A program made the position numbers and the translations under genes. A stretch of DNA of 64,000 nucleotides from Alphaproteobacteria bacterium (GTDB taxonomy: Bacteria > Pseudomonadota > Alphaproteobacteria > Sphingomonadales > JAKSBY01): positions 1 through 64,000 of the forward strand of contig JAJFIV010000027.1 of NCBI GenBank assembly GCA_021774625.1, written 5' to 3'. Below the pieces are notes generated by a model. The model saw only the letters and a list, made by a program, of their open reading frames with translations, was not told where the DNA came from and did not search any database. Position 1 is the first letter of the stretch, and the number at the start of each line of letters is the position of its first letter. Shown piece by piece: positions 20,448 to 29,146 of this stretch.

Positions 20448-21224
20448 ATGGCAGCCACACAGCAAACAGACAGGAAAAACAGGGCCGCCTCCGCTTCCAT
20501 TGATCCCGCGGATGTTGCCCGCTTTTCCGCGCTGGCGGACCAATGGTGGAACGCAGACGGACCGTTCAAACCTTTGCACAGGCTGAATCCGCTGCGGCTT
20601 GCTTATATCCGGAACGCGCTTGCCGGCCATTACAGTTTTGATGTGAAGGCGCGGCGGCCGCTGGCCGGCCTCAGCATCCTCGATATCGGCTGCGGCGGCG
20701 GGCTGCTGTCGGAGCCGCTAGCCCGGCTCGGCGCCCGCATGACCGGCGCCGATGCATCCGCAGAAAATATCCAGATTGCAAAACTGCATGCTGAAAATAT
20801 GGGCCTCGCCATCGATTACCGGAATGCGGCGGCGGAGACGCTGGTAAATGCCGGTGAAAAATTTGATGTCATCATCAATATGGAAGTGATTGAGCATGTC
20901 GCCGATGTGGATGCTTTTTTGGCGGCCTGCCGGGCTTTGCTGAAGGAGAACGGCCTCATGCTTTTTTCCACCCTCAACCGCACGGCCAAATCCTTTGCCA
21001 TGGCTATCGCCGGCGCCGAATATCTGCTCCGCTGGCTGCCCCGCGGCACCCACGACTGGGAAAAATTCCTGACGCCGGATGAAATGACCGCCGCCCTAAA
21101 AAAAGCCGGGTTCGGTGACATCGCGTTGCGCGGCATGACATTCCGGCCACTGAACGGCCGGTGGGACCTGACCGATGATCTCAGTGTCAATTATCTGGGT
21201 GCTGCCAAGCCGGTCATTGAATGA
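20448..21224 (+). CDS. ubiG: Bifunctional 2-polyprenyl-6-hydroxyphenol methylase / 3-demethylubiquinol 3-O-methyltransferase
   Basis: O-methyltransferase acting twice in ubiquinone biosynthesis at the membrane. 258 residues with the class I SAM motif LDIGCGGGLLSEPLARLGA, acidic residue GADAS, and the UbiG-specific FSALADQWWNADGPFKPLHRLNPLRLAYI near the N-terminus. The C-terminus has GTHDWEKFLTPDEM. AGGA is 7 nt before the ATG. Its gene ends 3 bp from the convergent DUF1178 gene. It supplies the quinone needed by the respiratory nar enzymes encoded at the right of the window. Confidence 0.96.
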   Translation: MAATQQTDRKNRAASASIDPADVARFSALADQWWNADGPFKPLHRLNPLRLAYIRNALAGHYSFDVKARRPLAGLSILDIGCGGGLLSEPLARLGARMTGADASAENIQIAKLHAENMGLAIDYRNAAAETLVNAGEKFDVIINMEVIEHVADVDAFLAACRALLKENGLMLFSTLNRTAKSFAMAIAGAEYLLRWLPRGTHDWEKFLTPDEMTAALKKAGFGDIALRGMTFRPLNGRWDLTDDLSVNYLGAAKPVIE

Positions 21225-21227
21225 GCT

Positions 21228-21713
21228 TCAGGCGTCCGTCCGTTTGGCGCCGATAAAAGGCAAGGGCACAACCTCGATTCCCTCTTCCGTGAGGTCCGCC
21301 GATTCCGCCAGGCTGGCTTCACCGTATATGCTGCGCTTCTCGGATTCGCCATAATGAATTTTGCGGGCCTCTTCGGGAAATTTATCGCCGACATAATCGC
21401 AGTTTTTTTCCAGATGGTCCTTTACCTTGCCGACGGCTTCACTGAGTTGCGCCTCAATATGATCAGGAAGCACGGGCAGCGCCTTGTCATCAATCGGTGA
21501 GGCCACGGTCTGTATTTCGTGTTGCGGCCCGGCGGCGGTCCGCCTCGACGACGGTTTTATGTTGGGGGCCATAACGGCCTTTTCAACGGCATAATCGTTG
21601 CAGACCGGACAGGCAATTTTGTCCGCGTCTTTCTGCTGGCCGTAGCTTTCACTGGACCGGAACCAGGCCTCGAACTTATGGCCGTTTCCACAGATCAAGT
21701 CGAATACAATCAT
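21228..21713 (-). CDS. DUF1178 family protein
   Basis: 161-residue protein. The N-terminus MIVFDLICGNGHKFEAWF with CPVCND is characteristic of DUF1178 and likely forms a zinc ribbon (Cys9, His12-type ligands, then CPVC). The central part is charged and variable, and the C-terminus contains EEARKIHYGE and IYGEAS, also conserved. Function unknown. It overlaps the upstream nitrilase gene by 4 bp and belongs to the comF-grxC-nitrilase-DUF1178 arrangement common in alphaproteobacteria. Confidence 0.92.
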   Translation of the reverse strand: MIVFDLICGNGHKFEAWFRSSESYGQQKDADKIACPVCNDYAVEKAVMAPNIKPSSRRTAAGPQHEIQTVASPIDDKALPVLPDHIEAQLSEAVGKVKDHLEKNCDYVGDKFPEEARKIHYGESEKRSIYGEASLAESADLTEEGIEVVPLPFIGAKRTDA

Positions 21714-22540
21714 ACGCTTGTTACTTTCACGTCGCGGCCATGTTGAAGGGACGGGATCCGCGCTCTCGCTTCATCTACATCGCTTAAGCATAATTTTGCA
21801 AGGGTCACGCCCGCCTCCTTGCCGCCATCGGCAAGGATATCCCCCCATGGCCCGACGGCGAGGGAATGACCAAAAGTTTCCCGGCCGCCCGAGTGCCGGC
21901 CGGTCTGAGCCGGAGCCAGGACAAATGCGCCATTCTCGATAGCGCGGGCTTTCAGAAGGGTGTGCCAGTGTACCTCGCCGGTGACTTTGGTGAAGGCGGC
22001 GGGAACGCTCAGAATTGTCGCGCCTCCGAGGGCCAATTCCCGGTAAAGTCCGGGAAACCGGAGATCATAACAGACACTGAGACCAACCTTGCCCCATGGC
22101 GTTCTCGCCAGAACCGCCTGATCGCCGGGCCGATAGCTGCCCGATTCCCGGTAACTTTCGCCGCCCGGCAGATCCACATCAAACATATGAATTTTATCGT
22201 AACGGGCCGCAATATTCCCATCCGCTGAAATCAGATAACACCGGTTAGCCGCCTTATGATCCGAAAGGCGGATGGCCAGGGAACCGGCCAGCAACCAGAT
22301 ATTCAGTTCTGCAGCCAGCGCGCGAAGAGCCGCCAGAGCCGGGTCCTGATCCTCGGTCAGGATATTTGCGAAAAGAATGTCCCGCCGGACTTCCAGCAAA
22401 TTGGTCATTTCCGGCGTCAGAATGAATTCCGCGCCTTTTTTCGCCGCTTCCCGGATCAGCGCCGAGGCCGAGCGAATATTATGCGCCACATTGTCTGTGG
22501 ACGACATCTGAACAAGACCAGCGGTGAAAGAATTGCTCAT
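21710..22540 (-). CDS. Carbon-nitrogen hydrolase (Nit1/omega-amidase type)
   Basis: 276-residue nitrilase superfamily amidase. The catalytic Glu-Lys-Cys triad is seen in FILTPEMTNLLE, YDKIHMFD and VGLSVCYDLRFPGLYRELAL. The YDKIHMFDVDLPGG region is typical of the Nit1 branch, whose known members hydrolyse deaminated glutathione. The nearby glutaredoxin gene fits a glutathione-related role, but that is inference. Its ends overlap grxC and the DUF1178 gene by 4 bp each. Confidence 0.9.
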   Translation of the reverse strand: MSNSFTAGLVQMSSTDNVAHNIRSASALIREAAKKGAEFILTPEMTNLLEVRRDILFANILTEDQDPALAALRALAAELNIWLLAGSLAIRLSDHKAANRCYLISADGNIAARYDKIHMFDVDLPGGESYRESGSYRPGDQAVLARTPWGKVGLSVCYDLRFPGLYRELALGGATILSVPAAFTKVTGEVHWHTLLKARAIENGAFVLAPAQTGRHSGGRETFGHSLAVGPWGDILADGGKEAGVTLAKLCLSDVDEARARIPSLQHGRDVKVTSV

Positions 22541-22794
22541 CCGGCCAGAAGCGGGTCCAGAGCACCCTTTTGCTCCATCGCATAGAGATCGTCGGAGCCG
22601 CCGATATGCCGGTCATCGATAAAAATCTGCGGCACGGTATGCCGGCCGCCGGCCCGCTGCTTCATTTCGTTTCTTTTGGCTGCATTCATATCAACACCGT
22701 ACTCGGTAAAGGCAATACCCTTGCTTTTCAAAAGCGATTTGGCCCGGAAACAATACGGGCATAACATAGTGGTGTAAATTTCAACTTTGGCCAT
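22537..22794 (-). CDS. grxC: Glutaredoxin 3
   Basis: 85-residue dithiol glutaredoxin, reduces disulfides with glutathione. Active site CPYC at Cys12-Cys15 (TMLCPYCFRAKS), the cis-Pro motif TVPQIFIDD and the GSDDLYAM glutathione-binding turn are all present. The ATG at 22794 has GGAG 7 nt upstream; a frame starting 7 codons earlier is not supported. Part of the comF-grxC-nitrilase-DUF1178 unit. Confidence 0.96.
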   Translation of the reverse strand: MAKVEIYTTMLCPYCFRAKSLLKSKGIAFTEYGVDMNAAKRNEMKQRAGGRHTVPQIFIDDRHIGGSDDLYAMEQKGALDPLLAG

Positions 22795-22846
22795 AGAAAC
22801 TCTCCAAAAATCCACAGCCTCTGCTGTGCCGGTTTACGAATCGCTG

Positions 22847-23635
22847 TTATATAAGACTGTGCGCGGGTTCGACAACCCGCGCCAGGGTGAGGACATGAAT
22901 TTCTTCCGCGCCGGCTTGCAAAAGAGCTTTGGCACAGGCGCCTGCCGTCGCTCCGGTCGTGTAGACATCATCCACCAGAATTAGCTTTAGCCCTTGAAAG
23001 GGCCGTGCCGCCTGATTGCGCACAGCGAACGCGCCCCGGACATTCCGATGCCGCTGTCTTCGGTTCAGCCCCCCCTGGCTTTCCGTTGCCCTTTGCCGGA
23101 CCAGAGAAAACGCATCAATCGGAATACCAGTGATTCGTGACAGGCTTTTGCCGATCAGCGCAGACTGGTTAAAGCGGCGCTTGAAAAGCCGCCAGCGATG
23201 CAGCGGGACCGGCAGGATGAAATCCGCGCCGGGCAGGACACCGGCGCCGGCCCGTGACAGCCAGAGAGCGAAGGCCGCAGTGCCATCTGTCCTGTCGCCA
23301 TGCTTGAAACCAAGGATCAAACGCTTTGAGCCGTCATCATAGCGAAAGACGGAGCGGGCGGAATGATAGGCAGGCGGGCGGGCAAGGCATGCCGCACACA
23401 GTGCCCCTTCACCGGCATCGAATTCGAAGGGATAACCGCACCGGATGCAATGCGGCGCGGTAACGAAATGAAGCTGACCCCAGCAGGCCGCGCAAAGACT
23501 GCCCTGCCGGTCGGTCCCGGCGCCACAGGAAAAACACCGGGGCGGCAACAGAAAATCCAGCCCCCAATCATATAAATGCCCGAAGGACCATGCTGTCCCA
23601 CCGGAATGCTCCGGATTCTGCTGCAAATCGACCAT
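22847..23635 (-). CDS. comF: ComF family phosphoribosyltransferase-like protein
   Basis: Homologue of the competence protein ComF, about 262 residues from the ATG at 23635. N-terminal zinc-binding cysteines (CFSCGAG, CAACWG, CIRCG, CAACLA) are followed by a phosphoribosyltransferase fold with the PRPP loop LILVDDVYTTGATAGACAKAL. In natural transformers ComF supports DNA uptake; in other bacteria its role is unclear, and no competence genes are in the window. The start is uncertain: a longer frame reaches 23746 but would extend into the divergent methyltransferase gene. A 9-bp perfect hairpin lies in the last codons. Confidence 0.9.
   Translation of the reverse strand: MVDLQQNPEHSGGTAWSFGHLYDWGLDFLLPPRCFSCGAGTDRQGSLCAACWGQLHFVTAPHCIRCGYPFEFDAGEGALCAACLARPPAYHSARSVFRYDDGSKRLILGFKHGDRTDGTAAFALWLSRAGAGVLPGADFILPVPLHRWRLFKRRFNQSALIGKSLSRITGIPIDAFSLVRQRATESQGGLNRRQRHRNVRGAFAVRNQAARPFQGLKLILVDDVYTTGATAGACAKALLQAGAEEIHVLTLARVVEPAHSLI
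22861..22882. repeat. Perfect 9-bp hairpin in the 3' end of comF
   Basis: GCGCGGGTT-CGAC-AACCCGCGC lies within the last coding codons of comF (about 12-20 nt before the stop on the minus strand). It has no following T-tract. It could pause transcription or protect the 3' end of the message, or be a chance codon choice. Confidence 0.5.
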
Positions 23636-23723
23636 GCCAGACAGATTATCCCAGTTCCTCCACCGCCACCAGCAAGAATGCGGTCTCTTCCGTTCACATC
23701 TGATTCGTGCCATAGGACGAAAG

Positions 23724-24581
23724 ATGAATGTGGCAAGTGATCCCATAAAGATTTTCGACCGGCGCAGCCTCTGGCTTCACCGCAGACGGGCCGCACCGCT
23801 TTTTCACCGGTATGATTTTCTGCACCGGGAGGTCGCTGATCATATCCGTGACCGCCTTCAGGATATCAGCCGGCCATTTTCGCGCGCCCTTGATATCGGT
23901 GGCCGTGCCGGGACGCTGCCTGCCGGTCCTGTCATCCGTACATCGCAGCATGCCGGCATTAACCAGGCCGCTGATGCGATTATGGACGAGGAACTTATCG
24001 CTTTCGCACCCGAGACCTTTGACCTTGTGGCCAGTGTTCTCAGCCTGCACTGGGTCAATGACCTGCCGGGCTGCCTGTTGCAGATCCGCCGGATTTTAAA
24101 ACCGGACGGACTTTTTATCGGCGCCATGCTCGGCGGCGAAACGCTTCGAGAATTGCGGCAGTCCCTGCAGGAGGCGGAACTGGAAATCGAAGGCGGCGTC
24201 AGCCCGCGCCTGTCGCCCTTTGCAGATGTGCGGGATCTTGGCGGCCTCTTACAGCGGGCGGGGTTTGCCCTGCCGGTCACCGACAGTGACAGGGTGACGG
24301 TCAGTTATAGCGATCCGTTTGCCCTGATGAAGGAATTGCGCGGCATGGGGGAGACCAATGCGGTTCGTGATCGCAAAAAAACCTTCTCCCGGCGGCAGAC
24401 TTTTTTGCGGGCGGCGGAAATCTACCAGGACCGGTTCGGTGATGGCGAAGGGCGAGTACCGGCAACCTTTCAGGTTATTTATCTGACCGGCTGGGCACCT
24501 GCACCGTCACAGCCGCAACCTTTAAAGCCCGGCAGCGCCCGGACCAGTCTTACCGCTGTTTTAGGGAAGAAAAAGCAATAG
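23724..24581 (+). CDS. Class I SAM-dependent methyltransferase (NDUFAF5/BioC-like)
   Basis: 285-residue methyltransferase resembling mitochondrial NDUFAF5 and BioC. It begins with IKIFDRRSLWLHRRRAAP, has the glycine motif ALDIGGRAGTLPA (one residue changed from the more usual GCG), and the conserved SVLSLHWVNDLPGCLLQIRRILKPDGLFIGAM. In eukaryotes NDUFAF5 hydroxylates an arginine in complex I; the bacterial role is unproven. The ATG at 23724 has AGGA 6 nt upstream. It diverges from comF, an order often seen in alphaproteobacteria. A frame from 23634 is rejected because it lacks a site. Confidence 0.85.
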   Translation: MNVASDPIKIFDRRSLWLHRRRAAPLFHRYDFLHREVADHIRDRLQDISRPFSRALDIGGRAGTLPAGPVIRTSQHAGINQAADAIMDEELIAFAPETFDLVASVLSLHWVNDLPGCLLQIRRILKPDGLFIGAMLGGETLRELRQSLQEAELEIEGGVSPRLSPFADVRDLGGLLQRAGFALPVTDSDRVTVSYSDPFALMKELRGMGETNAVRDRKKTFSRRQTFLRAAEIYQDRFGDGEGRVPATFQVIYLTGWAPAPSQPQPLKPGSARTSLTAVLGKKKQ

Positions 24582-24591
24582 CCGGGAGGCG

Positions 24592-24984
24592 CTACGCTGT
24601 CGCGAGATCAACGACCGTGGCGCGGTTCAGGACGGCATCCCTGAGGCTTCCGACGGCTGCCATGATCTGCGCCTGATGGGCCGGGGCAACGCCCAGTTCT
24701 TCCAGAACCGCCTGTAAATGACCGGCAACACGGTCGAAATGACCATCGTTCAAACCCTTTGCAGCCAACCGTTTATGGGCTTCCCGCATGTAAACCTCCG
24801 CGTTCTGAGCCTTGCCGCTAAAGGCGAGCCGCAGAAATTTTTCCATTTTTCCGCGCTGGGATACCACATCCACGCCCGTAAAAAAGCCGTTGATCTCAGC
24901 GTCGTTGATAATTCTGCCGTAAAGGGATGAAATCGCAGCCTCTAAGGCCGCAGCGCCACCAATATCATCATACAAGTTTGTCAT
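24592..24984 (-). CDS. Group 1 truncated haemoglobin
   Basis: 130-residue haem protein. It matches group 1 truncated globins: Tyr22 at the B10 position (SSLYGRII), the FFTGVD turn, the proximal His70 in YMREAHKRL, and the C-terminal LRDAVLN helix. Such globins bind O2 and NO and can detoxify NO. This fits an organism that produces nitrite and NO during nitrate respiration, although the nar operon is 28 kb away. The ATG at 24984 has GGGAAAG 5 nt upstream. It converges with the methyltransferase gene at 24581. Confidence 0.9.
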   Translation of the reverse strand: MTNLYDDIGGAAALEAAISSLYGRIINDAEINGFFTGVDVVSQRGKMEKFLRLAFSGKAQNAEVYMREAHKRLAAKGLNDGHFDRVAGHLQAVLEELGVAPAHQAQIMAAVGSLRDAVLNRATVVDLATA

Positions 24985-25042
24985 ATGCTTTCCCGAAATG
25001 GTTGAGATAAGCACGTATTGGTAGAGTGCAATGTTTAAAATT

Positions 25043-25055
25043 CTACTAAAAGTAG
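25043..25055. repeat. Small palindrome between truncated haemoglobin and Nudix genes
   Basis: CTACT-AAA-AGTAG is a 5-bp inverted repeat in an AT-rich stretch (25015-25068). It could be an operator for the haemoglobin gene or a weak terminator after the Nudix gene. No FNR or NsrR consensus could be matched with confidence. Confidence 0.35.
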
Positions 25056-25068
25056 CTTTATATATATT

Positions 25069-25515
25069 TCAGGCGGAAAGAAAATCCTGGAGCATGGCAA
25101 TGAGAGGAATATCCGCTGGCGGCATAGGATAGTCGCCAAGTCTGGCCGGGCGCACCCACTTGACCGTCTGACCTTCCTGCGGCTGCGGCGCGCCCTGCCA
25201 TTTCCGGCAAAGATAAAGCGGCATCAGAAGATGGAAATCATCGTAGGAATGGGAGGCAAAAGCGAAGGGGGCAAAACAGCTGGCGCAGACTTTCAATGCT
25301 AATTCCTCAGTCAATTCACGCGCCAGAGCCACTTCCGGAAGCTCGCCCTGATTCACTTTGCCGCCGGGAAATTCCCAAAACCCGGCCATTTTTTTACCTG
25401 CGGGGCGGCTGGCGATCAAAATCCGCCCATCCGTGTCAATCAGTGCCGCGGCGGCAACCAGAACCACCGGTAAGGGTTTGGATAAATTAAGGGAATCATT
25501 AGGACAATCACACAT
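25069..25515 (-). CDS. mutT: Nudix hydrolase, MutT-type (8-oxo-dGTP diphosphatase)
   Basis: 148-residue Nudix protein. The Nudix box is complete: GKVNQGELPEVALARELTEEL, with the REx2EE metal-binding core. The region before it, ASRPAGKKMAGFWEFPGG, is characteristic of MutT, which removes 8-oxo-dGTP from the nucleotide pool. The C-terminus (EGQTVKWVRPARLGDYPMPPADIPLI) also matches. Function as an antimutator is likely; symbol assigned by family resemblance only. Confidence 0.88.
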   Translation of the reverse strand: MCDCPNDSLNLSKPLPVVLVAAAALIDTDGRILIASRPAGKKMAGFWEFPGGKVNQGELPEVALARELTEELALKVCASCFAPFAFASHSYDDFHLLMPLYLCRKWQGAPQPQEGQTVKWVRPARLGDYPMPPADIPLIAMLQDFLSA

Positions 25516-25657
25516 GCAGGTCCCCTATCACGGTGCAAATGCCTTGGCAAGACGGGCAGCGTTAACTTTTGTGAAATGCTTTTTTTACGGTCTGTTAATC
25601 TTCCGTGACAGATGATGGTCTGATGGCGGAAATCCGTCATATGCGAAGGATATCATC

Positions 25658-25852
25658 ATGATCAGGCCATGGGTTGGATTTTGCGCCAGGTTTCGGGCAG
25701 ATCAACAGGGCGCCGCCGGGATAGATTACGTACTTTTGGCGGCGCTCGTCTCGCTTGGCATGTTTCTCGGCGTGGTGCTTTTCGGCGATTCCCTGCGCGA
25801 ATTATTTACCACTGTAGCCGATACAATCAATGAAATTGTCTTTGGGCGCTAG
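25658..25852 (+). CDS. Flp/Fap-type pilin component, orphan
   Basis: 64-residue Flp pilin precursor. After a basic leader there is the prepilin cleavage region QGAAGIDYVLLAALVSLG followed by a hydrophobic helix. In most Flp pilins the residue five after cleavage is Glu (the EY motif); here it is Asp (IDY). AAGGA lies 7 nt before the ATG. None of the tad/cpa secretion genes are nearby, so it must use machinery encoded elsewhere, or be a stand-alone minor pilin. Confidence 0.85.
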   Translation: MIRPWVGFCARFRADQQGAAGIDYVLLAALVSLGMFLGVVLFGDSLRELFTTVADTINEIVFGR

Positions 25853-25872
25853 GGCCGGGCACCTGCCTGTTT

Positions 25873-26133
25873 TCACCCCGAAGACACAAGCCGCCGCTCT
25901 GTTTCGGCTTCTTTGCGGATGGGCGGGATTATACTCCGCTCAGGTGAGGACAGCGCTTCATTGGCAAGCCTGTTTTGCACGGCTTTTTTTGCTTCCAGCA
26001 CCTCTTTCCGCATTTCATACAATTCAACCATGTCGGCATCGTCCACGGCTTCATAACGGGCGATGGCATTTTCCACGGCATCTTCCATTTGTTCCAGAAA
26101 GTCGATGTGAAGCTCCAGGTTTGACAGACTCAT
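25873..26133 (-). CDS. Small hypothetical protein, helical
   Basis: 86-residue acidic, helix-rich protein (FLEQMEDAVENAIARYEAVDDAD, then MRKEVLEAKKAVQNRLANEA), with a short Pro-rich, charged tail. No family was recognised. The gene is plausible because AGGAAG lies 6 nt before the ATG and codon composition resembles its neighbours. It converges on the pilin gene, ends 20 bp from it, and lies between it and secA. Confidence 0.65.
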   Translation of the reverse strand: MSLSNLELHIDFLEQMEDAVENAIARYEAVDDADMVELYEMRKEVLEAKKAVQNRLANEALSSPERSIIPPIRKEAETERRLVSSG

Positions 26134-26230
26134 AATTTTCTTCCTTTCATCATGGCCAGATGATTTTCAATGCTTCCTGCCAATCAAAAATCGTGCCAAT
26201 CATCGCTGCAAAATATTTTTCATACAGAAC

Positions 26231-26327
26231 AAGGAGGTAGCGAAGTTGAACGTTTCCACTAGACTTTAGCGTTAGCGGGCAGAAGGAAAGACTTGCCCCC
26301 TTTTCGCATAGAAGGGCAAAGCTTGCC
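26231..26327 (+). promoter_or_regulatory. Possible secA leader: orphan Shine-Dalgarno, 7-codon ORF and exclusive hairpins
   Basis: AAGGAGGT at 26231-26238 is followed 7 nt later by TTG and a 7-codon ORF (26246-26269, MNVSTRL). Downstream, TTGCCC at 26293-26298 can pair with GGGCAA at 26314-26319, while GGCAA at 26315-26319 can instead pair with TTGCC at 26323-26327. The two stems exclude each other. This resembles the leader of genes controlled by translation of a short peptide. The secA start is 84 nt further on. Confidence 0.3.
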
Positions 26328-26410
26328 TAAGGCCGAGGTTGACAGCCCCAAGCCCGCCCCTTATCTCTGCTTCACACTCCATCCGGACCTTCCGGGCAAA
26401 GGGCATATCT

Positions 26411-29125
26411 ATGTTGGGTTTAGGTACAATCGCCAAAAAAGTTTTCGGCACCACTAATGACCGGATCGTGCGCAGCTATCAAAAGACCGTGGATGCGATC
26501 AATGCGCTGGAGCTGGAGGTCGAAAAGTTATCGGACGAGGCGATCAAGGCGCAGACATTAAAGTTCCGTGAGCGGCTTGCGGCCGGCGCAAGCCTTGCTG
26601 ATATTCTGGTCGAAGCCTTTGCCACGGTGCGCGAAGCTGCCAAGCGCACCCTCGGCCAGCGTCATTTCGATGTTCAGCTGATCGGCGGCATTGTCCTGCA
26701 CAAGGGTGATATCGCCGAGATGAAAACCGGCGAGGGCAAGACACTGGTCGCAACTCTCGCGGTTTATCTGAACGCCATTGAAGGCAGGGGCGTTCATGTG
26801 GTGACGGTCAATGATTATCTGGCAGGCCGCGACGCCGAATGGATGAGCCAGGTGTATAACTTTCTGGGTCTTACCGTCGGCACCATTGTTCACGGACTAG
26901 ATGACGGCCAGCGGCGGAATGCCTATGCCGCGGATGTCACTTACGGCACCAACAATGAATTCGGCTTTGATTATCTGCGCGACAATATGAAGTCCAGCCG
27001 CGAGCAAATGGTGCAGCGGCCGTTTAATTTCGCCATTATTGATGAAGTGGATTCGATCCTGATCGATGAAGCGCGGACCCCGCTGATCATTTCCGGGCCG
27101 ACCCAGGATAAATCCGATCTTTACATCACCATTGACCGGCTGGTCCGCCAGCTTGGTGAAGATGATTATGAAAAGGACGAAAAGCAGCGATCAATCACGC
27201 TGACGGAAGACGGCACCGAGCGCATTGAGAATATGCTGAAGGAAGGCAAGCTTTTAAAGACCGACAATCTTTATGACTATGAGAATTCGGAAATTGTCCA
27301 CCATGTGGATCAGGCGTTGAAAGCGCAAAAAATGTTCGAGCGTGATACGGACTATATCGTCAAGGACAACCGGGTCATTATCATTGATGAATTTACCGGC
27401 CGCATGATGGAAGGGAGACGTTATTCCGGCGGCCTGCATCAGGCGCTGGAAGCCAAGGAAGGCGCAGCAATCCAGGCGGAAAACCAGACCCTGGCTTCGA
27501 TCACCTTCCAGAATTACTTTCGGCTCTATCCCAAGCTTGCGGGCATGACCGGCACGGCGGCGACGGAAGCGCAGGAATTTGCCGATATCTACGGCCTGAA
27601 TGTGGTGGAGATTCCAACCAACGTCCCCGTCGCCCGGGTTGACGAACATGACGAATTTTACCGGACCGCCAAGGAAAAATATGAAGCGCTGGTCGAGGAA
27701 ATTATCGCCTGCCAGAAAAAAGGCCAGCCGATGCTGGTCGGTACCGTTTCCATCGATAAATCCGAACATCTTTCCGCCTTTCTGAAAAAGCGCAAAGTCA
27801 AACATAATGTGCTGAATGCCCGCTATCATGAACAGGAAGCCAGCATCATCGCGCAGGCGGGCCGCGCAGGCGGGGTCACCATCGCCACCAACATGGCGGG
27901 CCGGGGCACCGATATTCAGCTCGGCGGTAACTATGAAATGCGCCTTGAGGAAGAAACCAGTGGCATCGAGGATGAGGCGGAGCGGCGGAAAATAGCCGAA
28001 CGCATCCGGGCCGACATCGCCGCGGACAAGGAAAAGGTTCTTGCGGCGGGCGGGCTTTATGTGATTGCGACCGAACGCCATGAATCGCGCCGCATCGATA
28101 ACCAGCTGCGGGGACGTTCGGGCCGTCAGGGCGATCCCGGCCGTTCCAAATTTTACCTGTCGCTGGAAGATGATCTGATGCGTGTTTTCGGCCCCGAGCG
28201 CATGGACAGCATGCTGGTCAAGCTGGGGCTTGAGGAAGGCGAGGCCATTATCCATCCCTGGATCAACAAGGCCATCGAAAAAGCGCAGCAGAAGGTCGAA
28301 GCCCGCAATTACGATATGCGGAAAAACGTGCTGAAATATGATGACGTGATGAATGATCAGCGCAAGGCGATCTACGAACAGCGAATCGAGATTATGAGCG
28401 CCACCGATGTCTCGGAAACCATTGCCGATATGCGGGAAGAAACCATCGAAGACATTGTGATCACGCATATTCCGCCAAAATCCTATTCCGATCAGTGGAA
28501 TGCCGAAGGCCTCGGCGTTGATGTGCGGCGTATTTTCGGCCTTGATCTCCCGGTGGAGGACTGGGCCAGGGAAGAGGGCGTGGATGAGCAGGTCCTTATC
28601 GAACGGATCAAGGAGGCGGCCGCCAAAAAGCTTGCGGAAAAGGTCTCACACTATGGTCCGGACTTCTGGCGGAGCATCGAAAAAAGTCTTTTGTTACAGG
28701 TGATTGATCAGACCTGGATTGAACATCTTTCGGCCCTTGATCATCTGCGCCAGACGGTTAATCTCAGGGCCTATGCCCAACGTGATCCGCTGAATGAATA
28801 TAAAACGGAAGCTTTTTCCATGTTTGAGCGGCTTCTGGTCAGGGTGCGGGAGGAAATCTCGCAATTGCTTTCGCATATCGAATTTTCAACGGAACCGCGC
28901 CCGGAAATGCTGACGCCGCAACAAAAGGAAATGCGCCCGCAGCATATTGATGCCACCACCGGTGAGAATGACGCCCTGCCGGCCGCCGCCGGCCCCAGGC
29001 TTTCGACGGGACCCGCCGCGGAAATTAATCCCGCCGATCCCTCCACATGGGGTAAGGTGCCGCGCAATTCACCCTGTCCCTGTGGGTCCGGCAAAAAATA
29101 TAAACACTGTCACGGCAGGTTATAG
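26411..29125 (+). CDS. secA: Preprotein translocase ATPase SecA
   Basis: Motor that pushes unfolded preproteins through SecYEG. 904 residues: nucleotide-binding domain 1 with [18 protein letters not shown] box ([21 protein letters not shown]), preprotein-crosslinking domain, NBD2 ([20 protein letters not shown]), helical wing, and a C-terminal zinc motif [12 protein letters not shown] that binds SecB. The ATG at 26411 begins [18 protein letters not shown], the normal family N-terminus; AAAGGG is 9 nt upstream. A longer frame from 26339 is not supported. It is followed 21 bp later by an AhpD-like gene. Confidence 0.97.
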   Translation: MLGLGTIAKKVFGTTNDRIVRSYQKTVDAINALELEVEKLSDEAIKAQTLKFRERLAAGASLADILVEAFATVREAAKRTLGQRHFDVQLIGGIVLHKGDIAEMKTGEGKTLVATLAVYLNAIEGRGVHVVTVNDYLAGRDAEWMSQVYNFLGLTVGTIVHGLDDGQRRNAYAADVTYGTNNEFGFDYLRDNMKSSREQMVQRPFNFAIIDEVDSILIDEARTPLIISGPTQDKSDLYITIDRLVRQLGEDDYEKDEKQRSITLTEDGTERIENMLKEGKLLKTDNLYDYENSEIVHHVDQALKAQKMFERDTDYIVKDNRVIIIDEFTGRMMEGRRYSGGLHQALEAKEGAAIQAENQTLASITFQNYFRLYPKLAGMTGTAATEAQEFADIYGLNVVEIPTNVPVARVDEHDEFYRTAKEKYEALVEEIIACQKKGQPMLVGTVSIDKSEHLSAFLKKRKVKHNVLNARYHEQEASIIAQAGRAGGVTIATNMAGRGTDIQLGGNYEMRLEEETSGIEDEAERRKIAERIRADIAADKEKVLAAGGLYVIATERHESRRIDNQLRGRSGRQGDPGRSKFYLSLEDDLMRVFGPERMDSMLVKLGLEEGEAIIHPWINKAIEKAQQKVEARNYDMRKNVLKYDDVMNDQRKAIYEQRIEIMSATDVSETIADMREETIEDIVITHIPPKSYSDQWNAEGLGVDVRRIFGLDLPVEDWAREEGVDEQVLIERIKEAAAKKLAEKVSHYGPDFWRSIEKSLLLQVIDQTWIEHLSALDHLRQTVNLRAYAQRDPLNEYKTEAFSMFERLLVRVREEISQLLSHIEFSTEPRPEMLTPQQKEMRPQHIDATTGENDALPAAAGPRLSTGPAAEINPADPSTWGKVPRNSPCPCGSGKKYKHCHGRL

Positions 29126-29146
29126 AAACAGTACGATTGGGTAATT

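Noticed and set aside
24985-25068. FNR or NsrR site upstream of the truncated haemoglobin gene
   Set aside because: ATGTTTAAAATTC is only weakly NsrR-like and no TTGAT-N4-ATCAA is present.
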